From BOG-933 sp037132135 (lineage in GTDB: Bacteria; Pseudomonadota; Alphaproteobacteria; Azospirillales; Azospirillaceae), in NCBI GenBank assembly GCA_037132135.1, contig JBAXPR010000006.1, forward strand, positions 10,596 to 74,595: a stretch of 64,000 bases of DNA, read 5' to 3'. A program made the position numbers and the translations under genes. Numbering within the stretch: the stretch's first letter is position 1; each line of letters begins with the position of its first letter. Positions 24,460-37,844 of this stretch are shown here, in pieces. The notes under the pieces are model-generated. The model searched no databases, was not told the DNA's origin, and saw only the letters and a program-made list of their open reading frames with translations.

Positions 24460-25773
24460 CTACCACCGCCTCTCAAATTTCTTGCGCAGGAACACCGCGA
24501 CCGCATTCATCAGGATGAGAAAGCCGAGCAGCAGCATGATCGCGGCCGAGGTGCGCTCGATCCAGCCGCGTTCGGGGGCGTCGGCCCACATGAAAATCTG
24601 CACCGGCAGCACTGTCGAAGGGTCGGCCAGCGTGCCCGGAACATCGACCACGAAGGCGACCATGCCGATCAGCAGCAACGGCGCGGTCTCGCCCAGCGCC
24701 CGGGCGAGGCCGAGGATGGTACCGGTGAGGATGCCGGGCGCCGCCAGCGGCAGCACGTGGTGGAGCACCACCTGCAGCGGCGAGGCGCCGATGCCGAGCG
24801 CGGCCTCGCGGATCGAGGGCGGCACCGATTTCAGTGCCGCTCTGGCGGCGATGATGATCGTCGGCAGGGTCATCAGCGCCAGCACGACACCGCCGATCAA
24901 CGCCGATGAGCGCGGCATGCCGAAGAAATTGAGGAACATCGAGAGGCCGAGCAGGCCGAACACGATCGAGGGCACCGCGGCGAGGTTGTTGATGTTGACC
25001 TCGATGAAGTCGGTCCACCACGCCTTGGGCGCGAATTCCTCAAGGTAGACCGCCGCCGCGACGCCGATCGGCACCGAAAGCGCCAGGGTCACCAGCATGG
25101 TCATGATCGAGCCGATCAGGGCGCCCCACATTCCGGCCTGTTCGGGCTGGCGGCTGTTGGAGCGGGTCAGCACGTCGAGGCTGAAATGGCTGTTCAGCAC
25201 GCCCTTGGCCCGGAGGCCGTCGATCCAGCCGATCTGGCGATCGGTGATGGTCCGCTCGCCTTCAACGCTGGCCCGCGAGATGTGGCCCTTGATGAACTGA
25301 TCGGTGTTGTCGGAGGCCAGCAGCGACACCCGCTGACGGCTGCCGATGATCTCGGGGTGGGTCATCACCATCTCGCGGAGGGTGTAGCCGGCGGCGGCGC
25401 TGACCAGTTCCATCAGCGCCCGCTTGCCGTCGCGGCCGCCGGCGGTCGGAACCTCGGTCAGCAGGGCCGCGCGCACCAGCGCCGGATAATCGCCGGCCGA
25501 GAGCACCGCCGGCTCGCGGGAGCCCGAGGGTGTGATCGCGTCGGGATCGAAGAAGACCTCGACCTCGAACCGGCTCTGCCAGAAGGCGGTATAGCCGTTG
25601 AGAACGATGGTGGAGAGCAGCACCGCCAGCATCAGCGCGGCAAAGGCGATGGCGCCGATGCCGGCACGCTGAAACCAGCGCTCGGCGCGGTAGCGCCGCC
25701 GCAGCCGGGTCTCGAAGGCTTCGGACTGATAGGTTGAGCGCTTGAGGATGGTTTCGCCGGTCAGGTCAGTCAT
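24460..25773 (-). CDS. pstA: Phosphate ABC transporter permease PstA (long form)
   Basis: The 437-residue protein has a long N-terminal extension with one membrane helix (about residues 35-58) and a periplasmic domain of about 150 residues, as in alphaproteobacterial PstA. It is followed by the standard permease core (GSIMTMLVTLALSVPIGVAAAVYLEEFAP) and the EAA loop SIREAALGIGASPLQVVLHHVLP. Its start overlaps the pstC stop by eight bases. Confidence 0.94.
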   Translation of the reverse strand: MTDLTGETILKRSTYQSEAFETRLRRRYRAERWFQRAGIGAIAFAALMLAVLLSTIVLNGYTAFWQSRFEVEVFFDPDAITPSGSREPAVLSAGDYPALVRAALLTEVPTAGGRDGKRALMELVSAAAGYTLREMVMTHPEIIGSRQRVSLLASDNTDQFIKGHISRASVEGERTITDRQIGWIDGLRAKGVLNSHFSLDVLTRSNSRQPEQAGMWGALIGSIMTMLVTLALSVPIGVAAAVYLEEFAPKAWWTDFIEVNINNLAAVPSIVFGLLGLSMFLNFFGMPRSSALIGGVVLALMTLPTIIIAARAALKSVPPSIREAALGIGASPLQVVLHHVLPLAAPGILTGTILGLARALGETAPLLLIGMVAFVVDVPGTLADPSTVLPVQIFMWADAPERGWIERTSAAIMLLLGFLILMNAVAVFLRKKFERRW

Positions 25774-27139
25774 ATTTTTCCCGATATTTCTGGACCACGC
25801 GGAGGGCGACGACGTTGAGGATCAGCGTCACCACGAACAGCACCAGACCGAGGCCGAACACCGAGAGGGTCTTGGGGCTGTTGAACTCCTGATCGCCCCG
25901 AATGGTCGAGGCGATCTGCACTGTGACCGTGGTCACGGCGGCAAAGGGATTGGCGGTGAGATTGGCCGAGAGGCCGGCGGCCATGGCTACGATCATGGTC
26001 TCGCCGATGGCGCGGCTGATCGCCAGCATCACGGCGCCGACGATGCCGGGCAGGGCAGCGGGCAGCACGATCTCGCGGATGGTTTCGGACTTGGTGGCGC
26101 CGAGGCCATAGGAGCCGTCGCGCAGCGCCTGGGGCACGGCGTTGATCACGTCGTCGGAGAGCGAGCTGACGAACGGGATGATCATAATCCCCATCACCAG
26201 CCCGGCGGCCAGCGCCGACTGAGAGGAGACATCGAGACCGGCCAGGGTTCCCGCCGTCCGGATCGCCGGCGCCATGGTCATCGCGGCGAAGAAGCCGTAG
26301 ACCACGGTCGGGATGCCGGCCAGAATTTCCAGCACCGGTTTGGCGGTGGCGCGCAGTCGCGGCGTCGCATACTCCGACATATAGACCGCGGCCAGCAGCC
26401 CGACCGGCACTGCGACCAGCATCGCGATCACCGTGATCAGCAGCGTGCCGGTGAAGAGCGGCACCGCGCCGAACGAACCCGCGGCATCGCCGGAAAACGC
26501 CGCCTGGGGATTCCAGTGCAGGCCGAACAGGAAATCGGCCAGGGGAATCTTGGCGAAGAACTGGATCGCCTCAAAGAGCAGCGACAGCACGATGCCGACC
26601 GTGGTCAGGATCGCCACCAGCGAACAGAGAATGAGCGCGACGCTCAGCGTCCGCTCGACCCGGTTGCGGGCGCGCAGGTCCCGGCTGATCTGCCGGCGGG
26701 CATGGACGATGCCGGCCACCGCCAGCGCCGAGCCCAGCGCCAGCAGGCAGCCTTCGGCCAGACCGTGCCACTGGTTGTAGAGCGCGGCGGCGGCGCGGAT
26801 TGCCGGGTCGGGTTCGCGGCCCGAGGCGATGCCGCGGGCAAAATTAAGGATGTCGGTCTGAACCAGGGTCAGCGACTGGGGGTCGAGTTGGCGCAGCATC
26901 TCGGGCAGTCGGGCCAGCACCAGGGACATCACGAGCTGATCTTGCAGGCAGAGCCAGACCGCGAGCAGAAAAAGCGCGGGCAGGCCAGCCCAGATCGCGA
27001 CGAAAAAGCCGTGATAGGAGGGGATCGAATGCAGCTGCGAGAGCCGGCCGCCGGCCATCGCCACCGCCCGGCCCCGTCCGAGCAGATAGCCGACCAGGGT
27101 CAGGCCCGCTATCACCGCAAGGAGGATCGAGGTCTGCAT
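25766..27139 (-). CDS. pstC: Phosphate ABC transporter permease PstC (long form)
   Basis: The 457-residue protein has extra N-terminal membrane helices and a periplasmic segment before the core permease domain. The core carries AVYMSEYATPRLRATAKPVLEIL, PTVVYGFFA and the EAA loop LRDGSYGLGATKSETIREIVLP. The size matches the alphaproteobacterial form. It is preceded by 98 bases after pstS, which include a C/G-rich segment that may attenuate downstream expression. Confidence 0.94.
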   Translation of the reverse strand: MQTSILLAVIAGLTLVGYLLGRGRAVAMAGGRLSQLHSIPSYHGFFVAIWAGLPALFLLAVWLCLQDQLVMSLVLARLPEMLRQLDPQSLTLVQTDILNFARGIASGREPDPAIRAAAALYNQWHGLAEGCLLALGSALAVAGIVHARRQISRDLRARNRVERTLSVALILCSLVAILTTVGIVLSLLFEAIQFFAKIPLADFLFGLHWNPQAAFSGDAAGSFGAVPLFTGTLLITVIAMLVAVPVGLLAAVYMSEYATPRLRATAKPVLEILAGIPTVVYGFFAAMTMAPAIRTAGTLAGLDVSSQSALAAGLVMGIMIIPFVSSLSDDVINAVPQALRDGSYGLGATKSETIREIVLPAALPGIVGAVMLAISRAIGETMIVAMAAGLSANLTANPFAAVTTVTVQIASTIRGDQEFNSPKTLSVFGLGLVLFVVTLILNVVALRVVQKYREKYD

Positions 27140-27237
27140 CGGTCTGACCGGTTCCGTCGGGGCTGGGGGGCTGGGGAAGGGGAGGGAAGGCCGGAAGGAG
27201 CCGGGGGGCGCCCTTCCGGTTCTTTCCGGCCCGGGAC

Positions 27238-28266
27238 TTACTTCGCGAGGGCCGCAGCGGCGCTCTGCTGCGCCTTGAGTTCGGCCGGCGCCAGCGGGAT
27301 CAGGCCCTTGGCCACCAGATAGCCGTCCTCGCCCGCCGCCTTGGTGCTGACGAACTCGTTGACGTATTCGGCCATACCCGGGATCGCCTTGACGTGGGCC
27401 TTCTTGACGTAGAAGAACAGCGGTCGCGACACCGGGTATTTCTTCGAAAGAATATTCTCGAAGGTGGCATCGACGCCGTTGACCGAGAGCGCCCGCACCT
27501 TGTCGCGGTTCTGATCGACGTAGAAGAAGGTGAAGACGCCGACCGCATTGGGGCTGGAGTTCAGTTTGCCGACGATCAGGGCGTAATCTTCGGAAACGTC
27601 GATCCAGGCGCCGTCCTCGCGGATGGTCTGACAGGCCTTCTTCTTGGCGTCGGCGGCCAGCGCCTTGATCTCGGGGACGGCCTCGCAGCCGGTGTCCATC
27701 ACCAGTTCGTTGAAGGCGTCGCGGGTGCCGTGGACCTTGGCCGGGCCATAGACCTCGATCTCGGTCCGGGGCAGCGTCGGGTCAACATCGGACCATTTGG
27801 TGGCGGGGTTCTTGACCAGCTTGCCGCCGACCGGTACCTCGGCGGCCAAAGCCAGCCACAGCTGCTTCGTGGTGACCGGGAAGGCCTTGCTCTTGGCGTT
27901 GACCGCGACCGTGATGCCGTCGAAACCGATGGTGAATTCGGCGATCTCGGCGACGCCGTTGGTTTCGCACATCTTCCGTTCGCTGTCCTTGATCGGACGC
28001 GAGGCGTTGGAGATGTCGGGATATTGCGGGCCGACGCCGACGCAGAAGGCCTTGAAGCCGCCGCCGGTGCCGGTCGATTCGACCACCGGAGTCTTGAACT
28101 TGCCGAGCTTGCCGAAGTTTTCGGCCACCAGCGTCGAGAACGGAAACACGGTGGAGGAGCCGACAATGCGAATCTGCTCACGCGACTGAGCCTGGACCGG
28201 CGCAGCCGCCAGGGTGACGCCGGCCGCGACCGTCATGGCCGCCAGGGCGAATCTCTTGTTGAACAC
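27238..28266 (-). CDS. pstS: Periplasmic phosphate-binding protein
   Basis: The 342-residue protein has a signal peptide (cleavage near VQA-QS) and the phosphate-binding segments IVGSSTVFPFSTLVAENFG, ESTGTGGGFKAFC and SNASRPIKDSE. This form belongs to the larger SphX-like PstS group. It is the first gene of the pst operon and is preceded by a Pho box and -10 element. Confidence 0.96.
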   Translation of the reverse strand: MFNKRFALAAMTVAAGVTLAAAPVQAQSREQIRIVGSSTVFPFSTLVAENFGKLGKFKTPVVESTGTGGGFKAFCVGVGPQYPDISNASRPIKDSERKMCETNGVAEIAEFTIGFDGITVAVNAKSKAFPVTTKQLWLALAAEVPVGGKLVKNPATKWSDVDPTLPRTEIEVYGPAKVHGTRDAFNELVMDTGCEAVPEIKALAADAKKKACQTIREDGAWIDVSEDYALIVGKLNSSPNAVGVFTFFYVDQNRDKVRALSVNGVDATFENILSKKYPVSRPLFFYVKKAHVKAIPGMAEYVNEFVSTKAAGEDGYLVAKGLIPLAPAELKAQQSAAAALAK

Positions 28267-28328
28267 GTCAATCCCTTTCGGTGGTTCGTCCCCAAGGACG
28301 CTCCGGACGTTAGTGGGCGACTGCGAAC
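28267..28328 (-). other. Leader of the pst operon
   Basis: About 55 transcribed bases lie between the inferred start near 28322 and the pstS ATG at 28266; GAAAGGGATT provides the ribosome site. I see no stable hairpin here. Confidence 0.4.
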
Positions 28329-28362
28329 TATATACGACATGCCCATGACAGTTTTATGACCA
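28329..28362 (-). promoter_or_regulatory. Pho box and -10 element of the pst operon
   Basis: Read on the minus strand, 28362-28345 is TGGTCAT-AAAA-CTGTCAT, two 7-base repeats spaced by four A. It differs from the PhoB consensus CTGTCAT-N4-CTGTCAT at only the first two bases. Ten bases further downstream is TATATA (28334-28329), exactly where the -10 belongs when PhoB replaces the -35. This implies PhoB-activated transcription of pstSCAB-phoU-phoB, including autoregulation of phoB. Confidence 0.88.
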
Positions 28363-28561
28363 GCGGCCGACTTCGCGGACAGCGCAGGTCAGCGATGCCT
28401 GGAGGTGTGGCGGGTTGACGCAGGCTTTTGCGGTGCGGCAGAAGCATCCCCATCTGTGCAACCACAGTCTTGACGCTCGGCGGCGTGACCGGCCAGCCTA
28501 TGTCAATCCTGTCGTGCCGGTCATCGGCCCGCACATCGGCCAGAAGCCAGGGAGAGAAATT

Positions 28562-28999
28562 ATGCCGCATCGTCGGATCCAACAGGTTCTGAGAAACCAG
28601 CAACTGCTGCACCTCGCGCCAACCGTCACCGTTCGCGAAGCTGCCCGCCAGATGTCGGAACGGCACGTCGCGGCGGTGCTCGTCACCGAGGTCGATGGCC
28701 AGTTGGACGGCATCTTTACCGAACGCGATCTTCTCGACCGGGTCGTGGTGCCGGGGCTTAACCCCGACGTGACGCCGCTGGGCAAGGTGATGACGCCCAA
28801 TCCGGCGACCGTGGCCCCGGGCGAGACCGTGCGCGATGCCCTGGCGATCATGGACGCCAAGGGCGTCCGCCATCTGCCGGTGGCGGTGGAAGGGCGGGTG
28901 CTGGGGGTGGTGTCGATGCGTGATTTCGTCGGCGACGAGGTCGCGGTGCTCGACCGCCAGCACGAAATCGAGGCGCAGTACGCTGAGCATATGAGGTAA
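28562..28999 (+). CDS. CBS-domain-pair protein
   Basis: The 145-residue protein consists of two CBS domains. The first runs about residues 8-65 (PTVTVREAARQMSERHVAAV, then DGIFTERDLLDRV); the second about 75-135 (NPATVAPGETVRDALAIM, then HLPVAVEGRVLGVVSMRDFV). Such stand-alone pairs bind adenine nucleotides and regulate partners; the partner here is unknown. GGGAGAG five bases before the ATG fixes the start. It is divergent from the pst operon. Confidence 0.88.
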   Translation: MPHRRIQQVLRNQQLLHLAPTVTVREAARQMSERHVAAVLVTEVDGQLDGIFTERDLLDRVVVPGLNPDVTPLGKVMTPNPATVAPGETVRDALAIMDAKGVRHLPVAVEGRVLGVVSMRDFVGDEVAVLDRQHEIEAQYAEHMR

Positions 29000-29139
29000 G
29001 GGCAAAGCCCGATACGGGGCCGCCCGCCTGTGGCCGAGTCGCACCGAAGGGCGGCGGCCGGGACGAGAACGTCGCGCCGGACAGCTAACGGACTGTCCGG
29101 CGCCGGCAGGCTGCGGTATAGTCTCATGACAGAGACGGC

Positions 29140-29811
29140 ATGGTGGGAATGGATGCCATGATTGAAGAGCCGGCCGCGAACATCGACCCCGTTGGGGGTA
29201 CGGTCTGGAACCGGGACGCGGGGGCCGCCTCGGGGCCGGCACCCGGACAGTCGCCCGCGGTCCAGGGGGAGATCGACCGTTTGACGGCCGCTCTGTCTGC
29301 GGCGCGGGCCGAGGCCGCCGAGGCCGCGGTCGCCCGCGAAGACGCGCTGACCTGGGTTCGGGAACTGGAAGCCGCGGTCAGAGAGCGCAACGGTATGATC
29401 ACCGAGCTTCGTGCCGCCTTGTCGGAGCGCGACCGCCGGATCGGTCAGCTCAGCGATCGGGTCGAGCGGACCCAGGGCCGCATCTCCGAGGTCGAGCGCT
29501 CGCTGGAGCGCACCGTCGAGTTGCAGCGCTCGCTCGAGGCTGAATTTGATCAGGCCCGGCGGGTCCAGGATCAGACCGCCGTCGTGCTCGCCGGCGCCCG
29601 CAATGCGACCGAACGCAGCCGGACCGAACTCGCCGAGCGCGACGCCCAGATCCGGCAGCTTCAGGCCGAGGTTGCCCGCCGGGGGCCGCCGGGGACCCCG
29701 GCCGCGGTCGGGACCGCGCTCACCGATCTCTTCAAGGCCGCCCGGTTGCGCCGTGCCGAGCGGCTGGCGCTGACCCAGCCCTGGCGCGTGCCGCCCACCG
29801 CCCGGCGTTAG
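29140..29811 (+). CDS. Coiled-coil protein of unknown function
   Basis: The 223-residue protein has a Pro/Gly-rich N-terminus, a continuous predicted coiled coil at about residues 44-180 (heptads such as EIDRLTAALSAARAEAAEAA and RTQGRISEVERSLERTVELQ), and a basic C-terminus. It has no signal peptide or membrane helix. ATGs at 29140, 29149 and 29158 are in the same frame and none has a clearly superior ribosome site. It converges with the next gene (ten bases between stops). I know of no assigned function. Confidence 0.65.
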   Translation: MVGMDAMIEEPAANIDPVGGTVWNRDAGAASGPAPGQSPAVQGEIDRLTAALSAARAEAAEAAVAREDALTWVRELEAAVRERNGMITELRAALSERDRRIGQLSDRVERTQGRISEVERSLERTVELQRSLEAEFDQARRVQDQTAVVLAGARNATERSRTELAERDAQIRQLQAEVARRGPPGTPAAVGTALTDLFKAARLRRAERLALTQPWRVPPTARR

Positions 29812-29820
29812 CGCGGACGG

Positions 29821-30846
29821 CTAATCGCCGCCTGCACTGGCCGTTCGCAGCGGCGGGCGCTTGATCCGCGCCCGTCCCTTGCGGGCGAGGGTGTCGGCGT
29901 TGAGTTGGGCCTCCCGCCTCCCGCCCTCAATCGGGAAGCTGCTGAGGGCCTCCTTGAACTGCCGGGCATAATCGTAATTGGTCCTGACCTGCTTCAACAC
30001 CCAATGGTCGCGCATGGCGAAATAGAGCAGCCGGTTGCGCGAGGGCAGACGGCGGAGGTTCGGCTGCTCCAGGATGCTGCCGTCCCAGTCTAGTCTGGCC
30101 AGAAACTGGTAGGCGGCGCAGAATTCCAGGAACAGGGTGTTTTTGCTGGCGATCGTCTCACGGACATAGATCGAGCACATATAGTAATAAAGCCCATGAA
30201 AATAATTGTCATGGATGAGCTGACAGAGGGCCTTGACATCATCCCGGGCGCCCGGATTCTTGATTTGCCGCTTTATCCGGTCGCCCAGATGAAAATATTG
30301 CTGGGCTTCGCCAAAAAAATGGAAATTCCACACATGCCTTGCCGCGATCCTTGCCTTGTATTGCTGGATAATCATGAACAGCAGGCCCTCGAAGTACTTT
30401 CGTTCCGCCGCGCGGGCATTCGGCAGATCGGGAATCAGGTCGAGGAGTTGTTTCAGCTGGTAGGGGTGTTCGAGGCCGCGCGGGCGATGAAATTTGCCCT
30501 GCCGCGGGCCGGTCGCCGCCGGGTCGTCGGTGTCCGGTGCCGGCGGGGTGACCATTGTGGTCCGGACCAGCCCCAGGGCCTCGCGCATTCGTCGTTCCAG
30601 CCGTTCGGCCGGCGTCTCCCGCCGCTGTTGCAGGAGAAAGGTTTTCACCCGGCCAAACAGGCTGGTGGCTGACGGGGGGTCGATCAGGGTCTTGAGCGCG
30701 GGTTCGGCCAGCGTCGGCAGCACCAGCGGCTGGGGCAGGCGATCGAGCGCCGGCGGCGGCGCCCCGAAACGGAAGGTGCGGCCATGAATGACCCCTTTTT
30801 GCCGATCGCTGCCTTCCTTGTCAGCCATGGGATCGGTATCCCTCAT
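29821..30846 (-). CDS. Unknown cytoplasmic protein (341 aa)
   Basis: The protein has a polar N-terminal 140 residues and then a helical region rich in aromatic residues, such as HVWNFHFFGEAQQYFHLGD and NYFHGLYYYMCSIYVRE. It ends in a basic tail. No signal peptide, membrane helix or known motif is visible. I chose the ATG at 30846 because AGAGGTG precedes it by eight bases; an ATG at 30828 is an alternative. The aromatic and His-rich core could bind a cofactor, but this is speculation. Confidence 0.65.
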   Translation of the reverse strand: MRDTDPMADKEGSDRQKGVIHGRTFRFGAPPPALDRLPQPLVLPTLAEPALKTLIDPPSATSLFGRVKTFLLQQRRETPAERLERRMREALGLVRTTMVTPPAPDTDDPAATGPRQGKFHRPRGLEHPYQLKQLLDLIPDLPNARAAERKYFEGLLFMIIQQYKARIAARHVWNFHFFGEAQQYFHLGDRIKRQIKNPGARDDVKALCQLIHDNYFHGLYYYMCSIYVRETIASKNTLFLEFCAAYQFLARLDWDGSILEQPNLRRLPSRNRLLYFAMRDHWVLKQVRTNYDYARQFKEALSSFPIEGGRREAQLNADTLARKGRARIKRPPLRTASAGGD

Positions 30847-31254
30847 CGCCGGGCACCTCTCTTTTTCAAAGGCTGGTCCCGGCACGACAAGACGCCATCG
30901 TGGCGGCGATCGCAAGTGCGAAAATAGGCAGTGATCATTGATCGTTCGCGGGTCCGCGATGGCTGGTCCGTGGTGCCGCGATCGGCGGCGGCGGTCATGG
31001 CAGCGGTTTCACGTCCAGGCCCCTTCCGGAGTCGACAAATGTCATGAGCATAGTATAACTGGGCGACGCGGACCGGCATCGACGTGCCGGCCACCGGTGA
31101 CTGCGGCCGGAACGGCGATCCCCCCGGCGACGGAGATCCCGAGACATGGCATGGGTGGGCGGCTGGTCGGGCGGGTGGTCTCGATCCGGGCTTGGCATGA
31201 TATTTGAGTGACGCCGTGGCGACGGACGCGGGGTCGAAAGGGAGTGACGGTCGG
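30847..31254. other. Intergenic region upstream of gltB
   Basis: No gene is visible in these 408 bases, which lie between divergent genes. They contain the candidate gltB promoter at 31032-31059, a GATCATTGATC inverted motif around 30932-30942 and G/C-rich inverted segments at 31060-31150. In-frame leucine/valine start codons within 31204-31254 make the exact gltB start uncertain. Confidence 0.5.
31032..31059 (+). promoter_or_regulatory. Candidate sigma-70 promoter of gltBD
   Basis: TCGACA (31032-31037) and TATAAC (31054-31059) each match 5/6 of consensus and are 16 bases apart. The leader would be about 140-190 bases. Confidence 0.5.
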
Positions 31255-35884
<4,630 letters not shown>

Positions 35885-35892
<8 letters not shown>

Positions 35893-37327
35893 GCCTACCG
35901 GTTTCCTGGAATTCCGCCGCCGCAGCCGCGAGTCGCTGCCGGTCGCCGACCGGGTCGAGCATTATCGCGAGTTCATCCAGCCGCTGCCGGCCGAGACGAT
36001 GCAGGAGCAGGGCGCCCGCTGCATGGCCTGCGGCGTGCCGTTCTGTCACAGCGGCTGTCCGGTCAACAACCTGATCCCCGATTGGAACGATCAGGTTTAC
36101 CGGGGCAACTGGCGCGAGGCTCTGGCCACTCTGCACTCGACCAACAATTTTCCCGAGTTCACCGGCCGGGTCTGCCCGGCGCCCTGCGAGGCGTCGTGCA
36201 CGCTCAACATCAACGATGATCCGGTGACGATCAAATCGATCGAATGCGCGATCATCGACACCGGCTGGGAAAACGGCTGGGTCGCGCCCGAGCCGGCCGC
36301 GGTCAGGACCGGGAAAAGCGTCGCGGTGGTCGGCTCCGGCCCCGCCGGCCTCGCCGCGGCCCAGCAACTGGCCCGGGCCGGCCATGCCGTGACCGTGTTC
36401 GAGAAGTCGGAGGCGGCGGGCGGTCTCCTGCGCTTCGGCATTCCCGACTTCAAGCTCGACAAGGCGGTGGTCGAGCGCCGGGTCGTCCAGATGAAGGCCG
36501 AGGGCGTGGTCTTCCGCTTGGGCGTTCATGTCGGCGTCGATCTGCCGGCGGATACCCTGCTGGCCGGCTTCGACGCCGTGGTGCTGGCCTGCGGCTCCGA
36601 GCACCCGCGCGATCTGCCCGTGCCGGGGCGCGAACTGAAGGGCGTCCATTTCGCCATGGATTTCCTGGCCCAGCAGAACCGCCGCAACGCCGGGGCGACC
36701 ACGCCGGTCGATCGGCGCATCAGCGCCCGCGGCAAGCATGTGGTCGTGATTGGCGGCGGCGATACCGGCTCCGACTGCATCGGCACCTCGATCCGCCAGG
36801 GCGCGGCGATGGTGACCCAGCTGGAAATCATGCCCAAGCCGCCCGACAAGGAAGACAAGGGTCTGACCTGGCCGAAATGGCCCAACAAGATGCGCACCTC
36901 GACCTCCCACGAGGAAGGCTGCCAGCGCCAGTGGAGCGTGGCCACCCGCTCGCTCTCGGGCGAGCACGGCAGCGTCGCCACCCTTCACGGCGTCCGCGTT
37001 GCCTGGAGCCGGAGCGACGACGGCCGCTTCAGGATGACCGAGGTCGAGGGTGGCGAGTTCGACCTCAAGGCCGATCTCGTGCTGCTGGCCATGGGCTTCG
37101 TGTATCCGGTGCGTGACGGCCTCCTGACCCAGCTCGGCGTCAGCCTCGACCGCGCCGGCAATGTCGCCGCCGACACCCAGCGTTATCGCACGTCGGTGGA
37201 CAAAGTCTTCGCCGCCGGCGACGTGCGGCGCGGCCAGTCCCTGGTGGTCTGGGCGATCCGCGAGGGCCGCCAAGCCGCCCGCGCGGTCGACGAATTCCTG
37301 ATGGGGAGTTCAGAGCTGCCGCGGTAA
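35885..37327 (+). CDS. gltD: Glutamate synthase (NADPH) small subunit
   Basis: The 480-residue electron-input subunit has an N-terminal cysteine-rich domain for 4Fe-4S clusters (ARCMACGVPFCHSGCPVNN, then GRVCPAPCEASC), an FAD site VAVVGSGPAGLAAAQ and an NADPH site VVVIGGGDTGSDC. It ends with the FAD-binding GDVRRGQSLVVWAIREGR. GGAGG precedes the ATG within the end of gltB, so the two are coupled. Confidence 0.97.
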
Positions 37328-37340
37328 GAGATAGCAGAGC

Positions 37341-37362
37341 GGGCGGCTGGAAACGGCCGCCC
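37341..37362 (+). terminator. Hairpin after gltD
   Basis: GGGCGGC (37341-37347) pairs perfectly with GCCGCCC (37356-37362) around an eight-base loop, 13 bases after the gltD stop. There is no T-run, so termination would be weak or the hairpin serves 3'-end stability. Confidence 0.45.
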
Positions 37363-37526
37363 CGTCGCTGTTCACAGTTCGATGACCGGAGACGTGTCGC
37401 CACGTCGCCCGTTCCGGCCGAATTCCAGCGCAAGAGCGGCTTGTCCTGATCTCCCCGTTCTGGGACCGCCCCCTATACTGATGCCGCTGACGACTACTTC
37501 TCAATTTTTACGTTTATATTGACCGG

Positions 37527-37736
37527 AATCTGTCAGCGGTGCGGCCATAAGCGATGTCGTCGCTATGCCGCAGAGCTTGCGTTTCGATCGAACGAGTGTA
37601 AGGCTGATGGCTGTTGGTGCGCGAAAGCTGCAATGATCGGTATTTACGGAAAGCGCATTACATATCACTGGCATCGGGGACTGAGCGGTAAACCGTTGCG
37701 GCGTGTCTGAAAGCCCTGGAGCGATCCGGGGCTTTT
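37527..37736 (+). ncRNA. Candidate small RNA (or small Cys-rich ORF) ending at an orphan terminator
   Basis: A TATATT hexamer (37515-37520) in an AT-rich patch precedes about 210 bases ending in a strong terminator. Near the 5' end is a bulged hairpin: GCGG-CAT-AGCGA (37541-37554) pairs with TCGCT-ATG-CCGC (37560-37571). No good -35 is visible. An alternative reading is a 63-codon frame (37519-37710, TTG start) with cysteines in CQRCGHKRC and CKADGCWC, but it lacks a ribosome site and its codons have no GC bias. The terminator implies that something is transcribed here. Confidence 0.3.
37710..37736 (+). terminator. Strong Rho-independent terminator with no obvious gene
   Basis: An 11-base-pair stem (AAAGCCCTGGA with TCCGGGGCTTT, one G-U) is closed by a GCGA tetraloop and runs into CTTTTC. 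It is 383 bases after the gltD stop and on the gltD strand. Confidence 0.8.
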
Positions 37737-37789
37737 CGTCTGTTCACACTGGCCGTTTTGGCCCGTGGGTTTGTATAAGTGTAATAACC

Positions 37790-37819
37790 AAAAAACGGGG
37801 AGCCTCGCGGCCCCCCGTT
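37790..37819 (-). terminator. Rho-independent terminator of ccr
   Basis: On the minus strand, AACGGGGGGCC and GGCTCCCCGTT form an 11-base-pair stem with one G-U pair around a GCGA loop, followed by six T. It begins 26 bases after the ccr stop. Confidence 0.88.
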
Positions 37820-37844
37820 CTTCATCCGATAAACTCCAGAAACC

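Larger units (their letters stand above)
37328..37844. other. Gene-poor region between gltD and ccr
   Basis: These 517 bases hold no convincing protein gene. They contain a T-run-less hairpin just after gltD (37341-37362), an AT-rich patch at 37498-37520, a structured segment ended by a strong plus-strand terminator (37710-37736), and the ccr terminator (37790-37819). Base composition between 37500 and 37710 is noticeably less GC-rich than the flanking genes. Confidence 0.6.

Noticed and set aside
31190..31210. Possible sigma-54 promoter before gltB (TGGCATG...TTGAG)
   Set aside because: The -12 element lacks the required GC (TTGAG instead of TTGC) and the site overlaps a possible start codon.
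37519..37710. 63-codon Cys-rich frame as a zinc-ribbon protein
   Set aside because: No ribosome site, TTG start, no GC-third bias; kept only as an alternative to the small-RNA reading.
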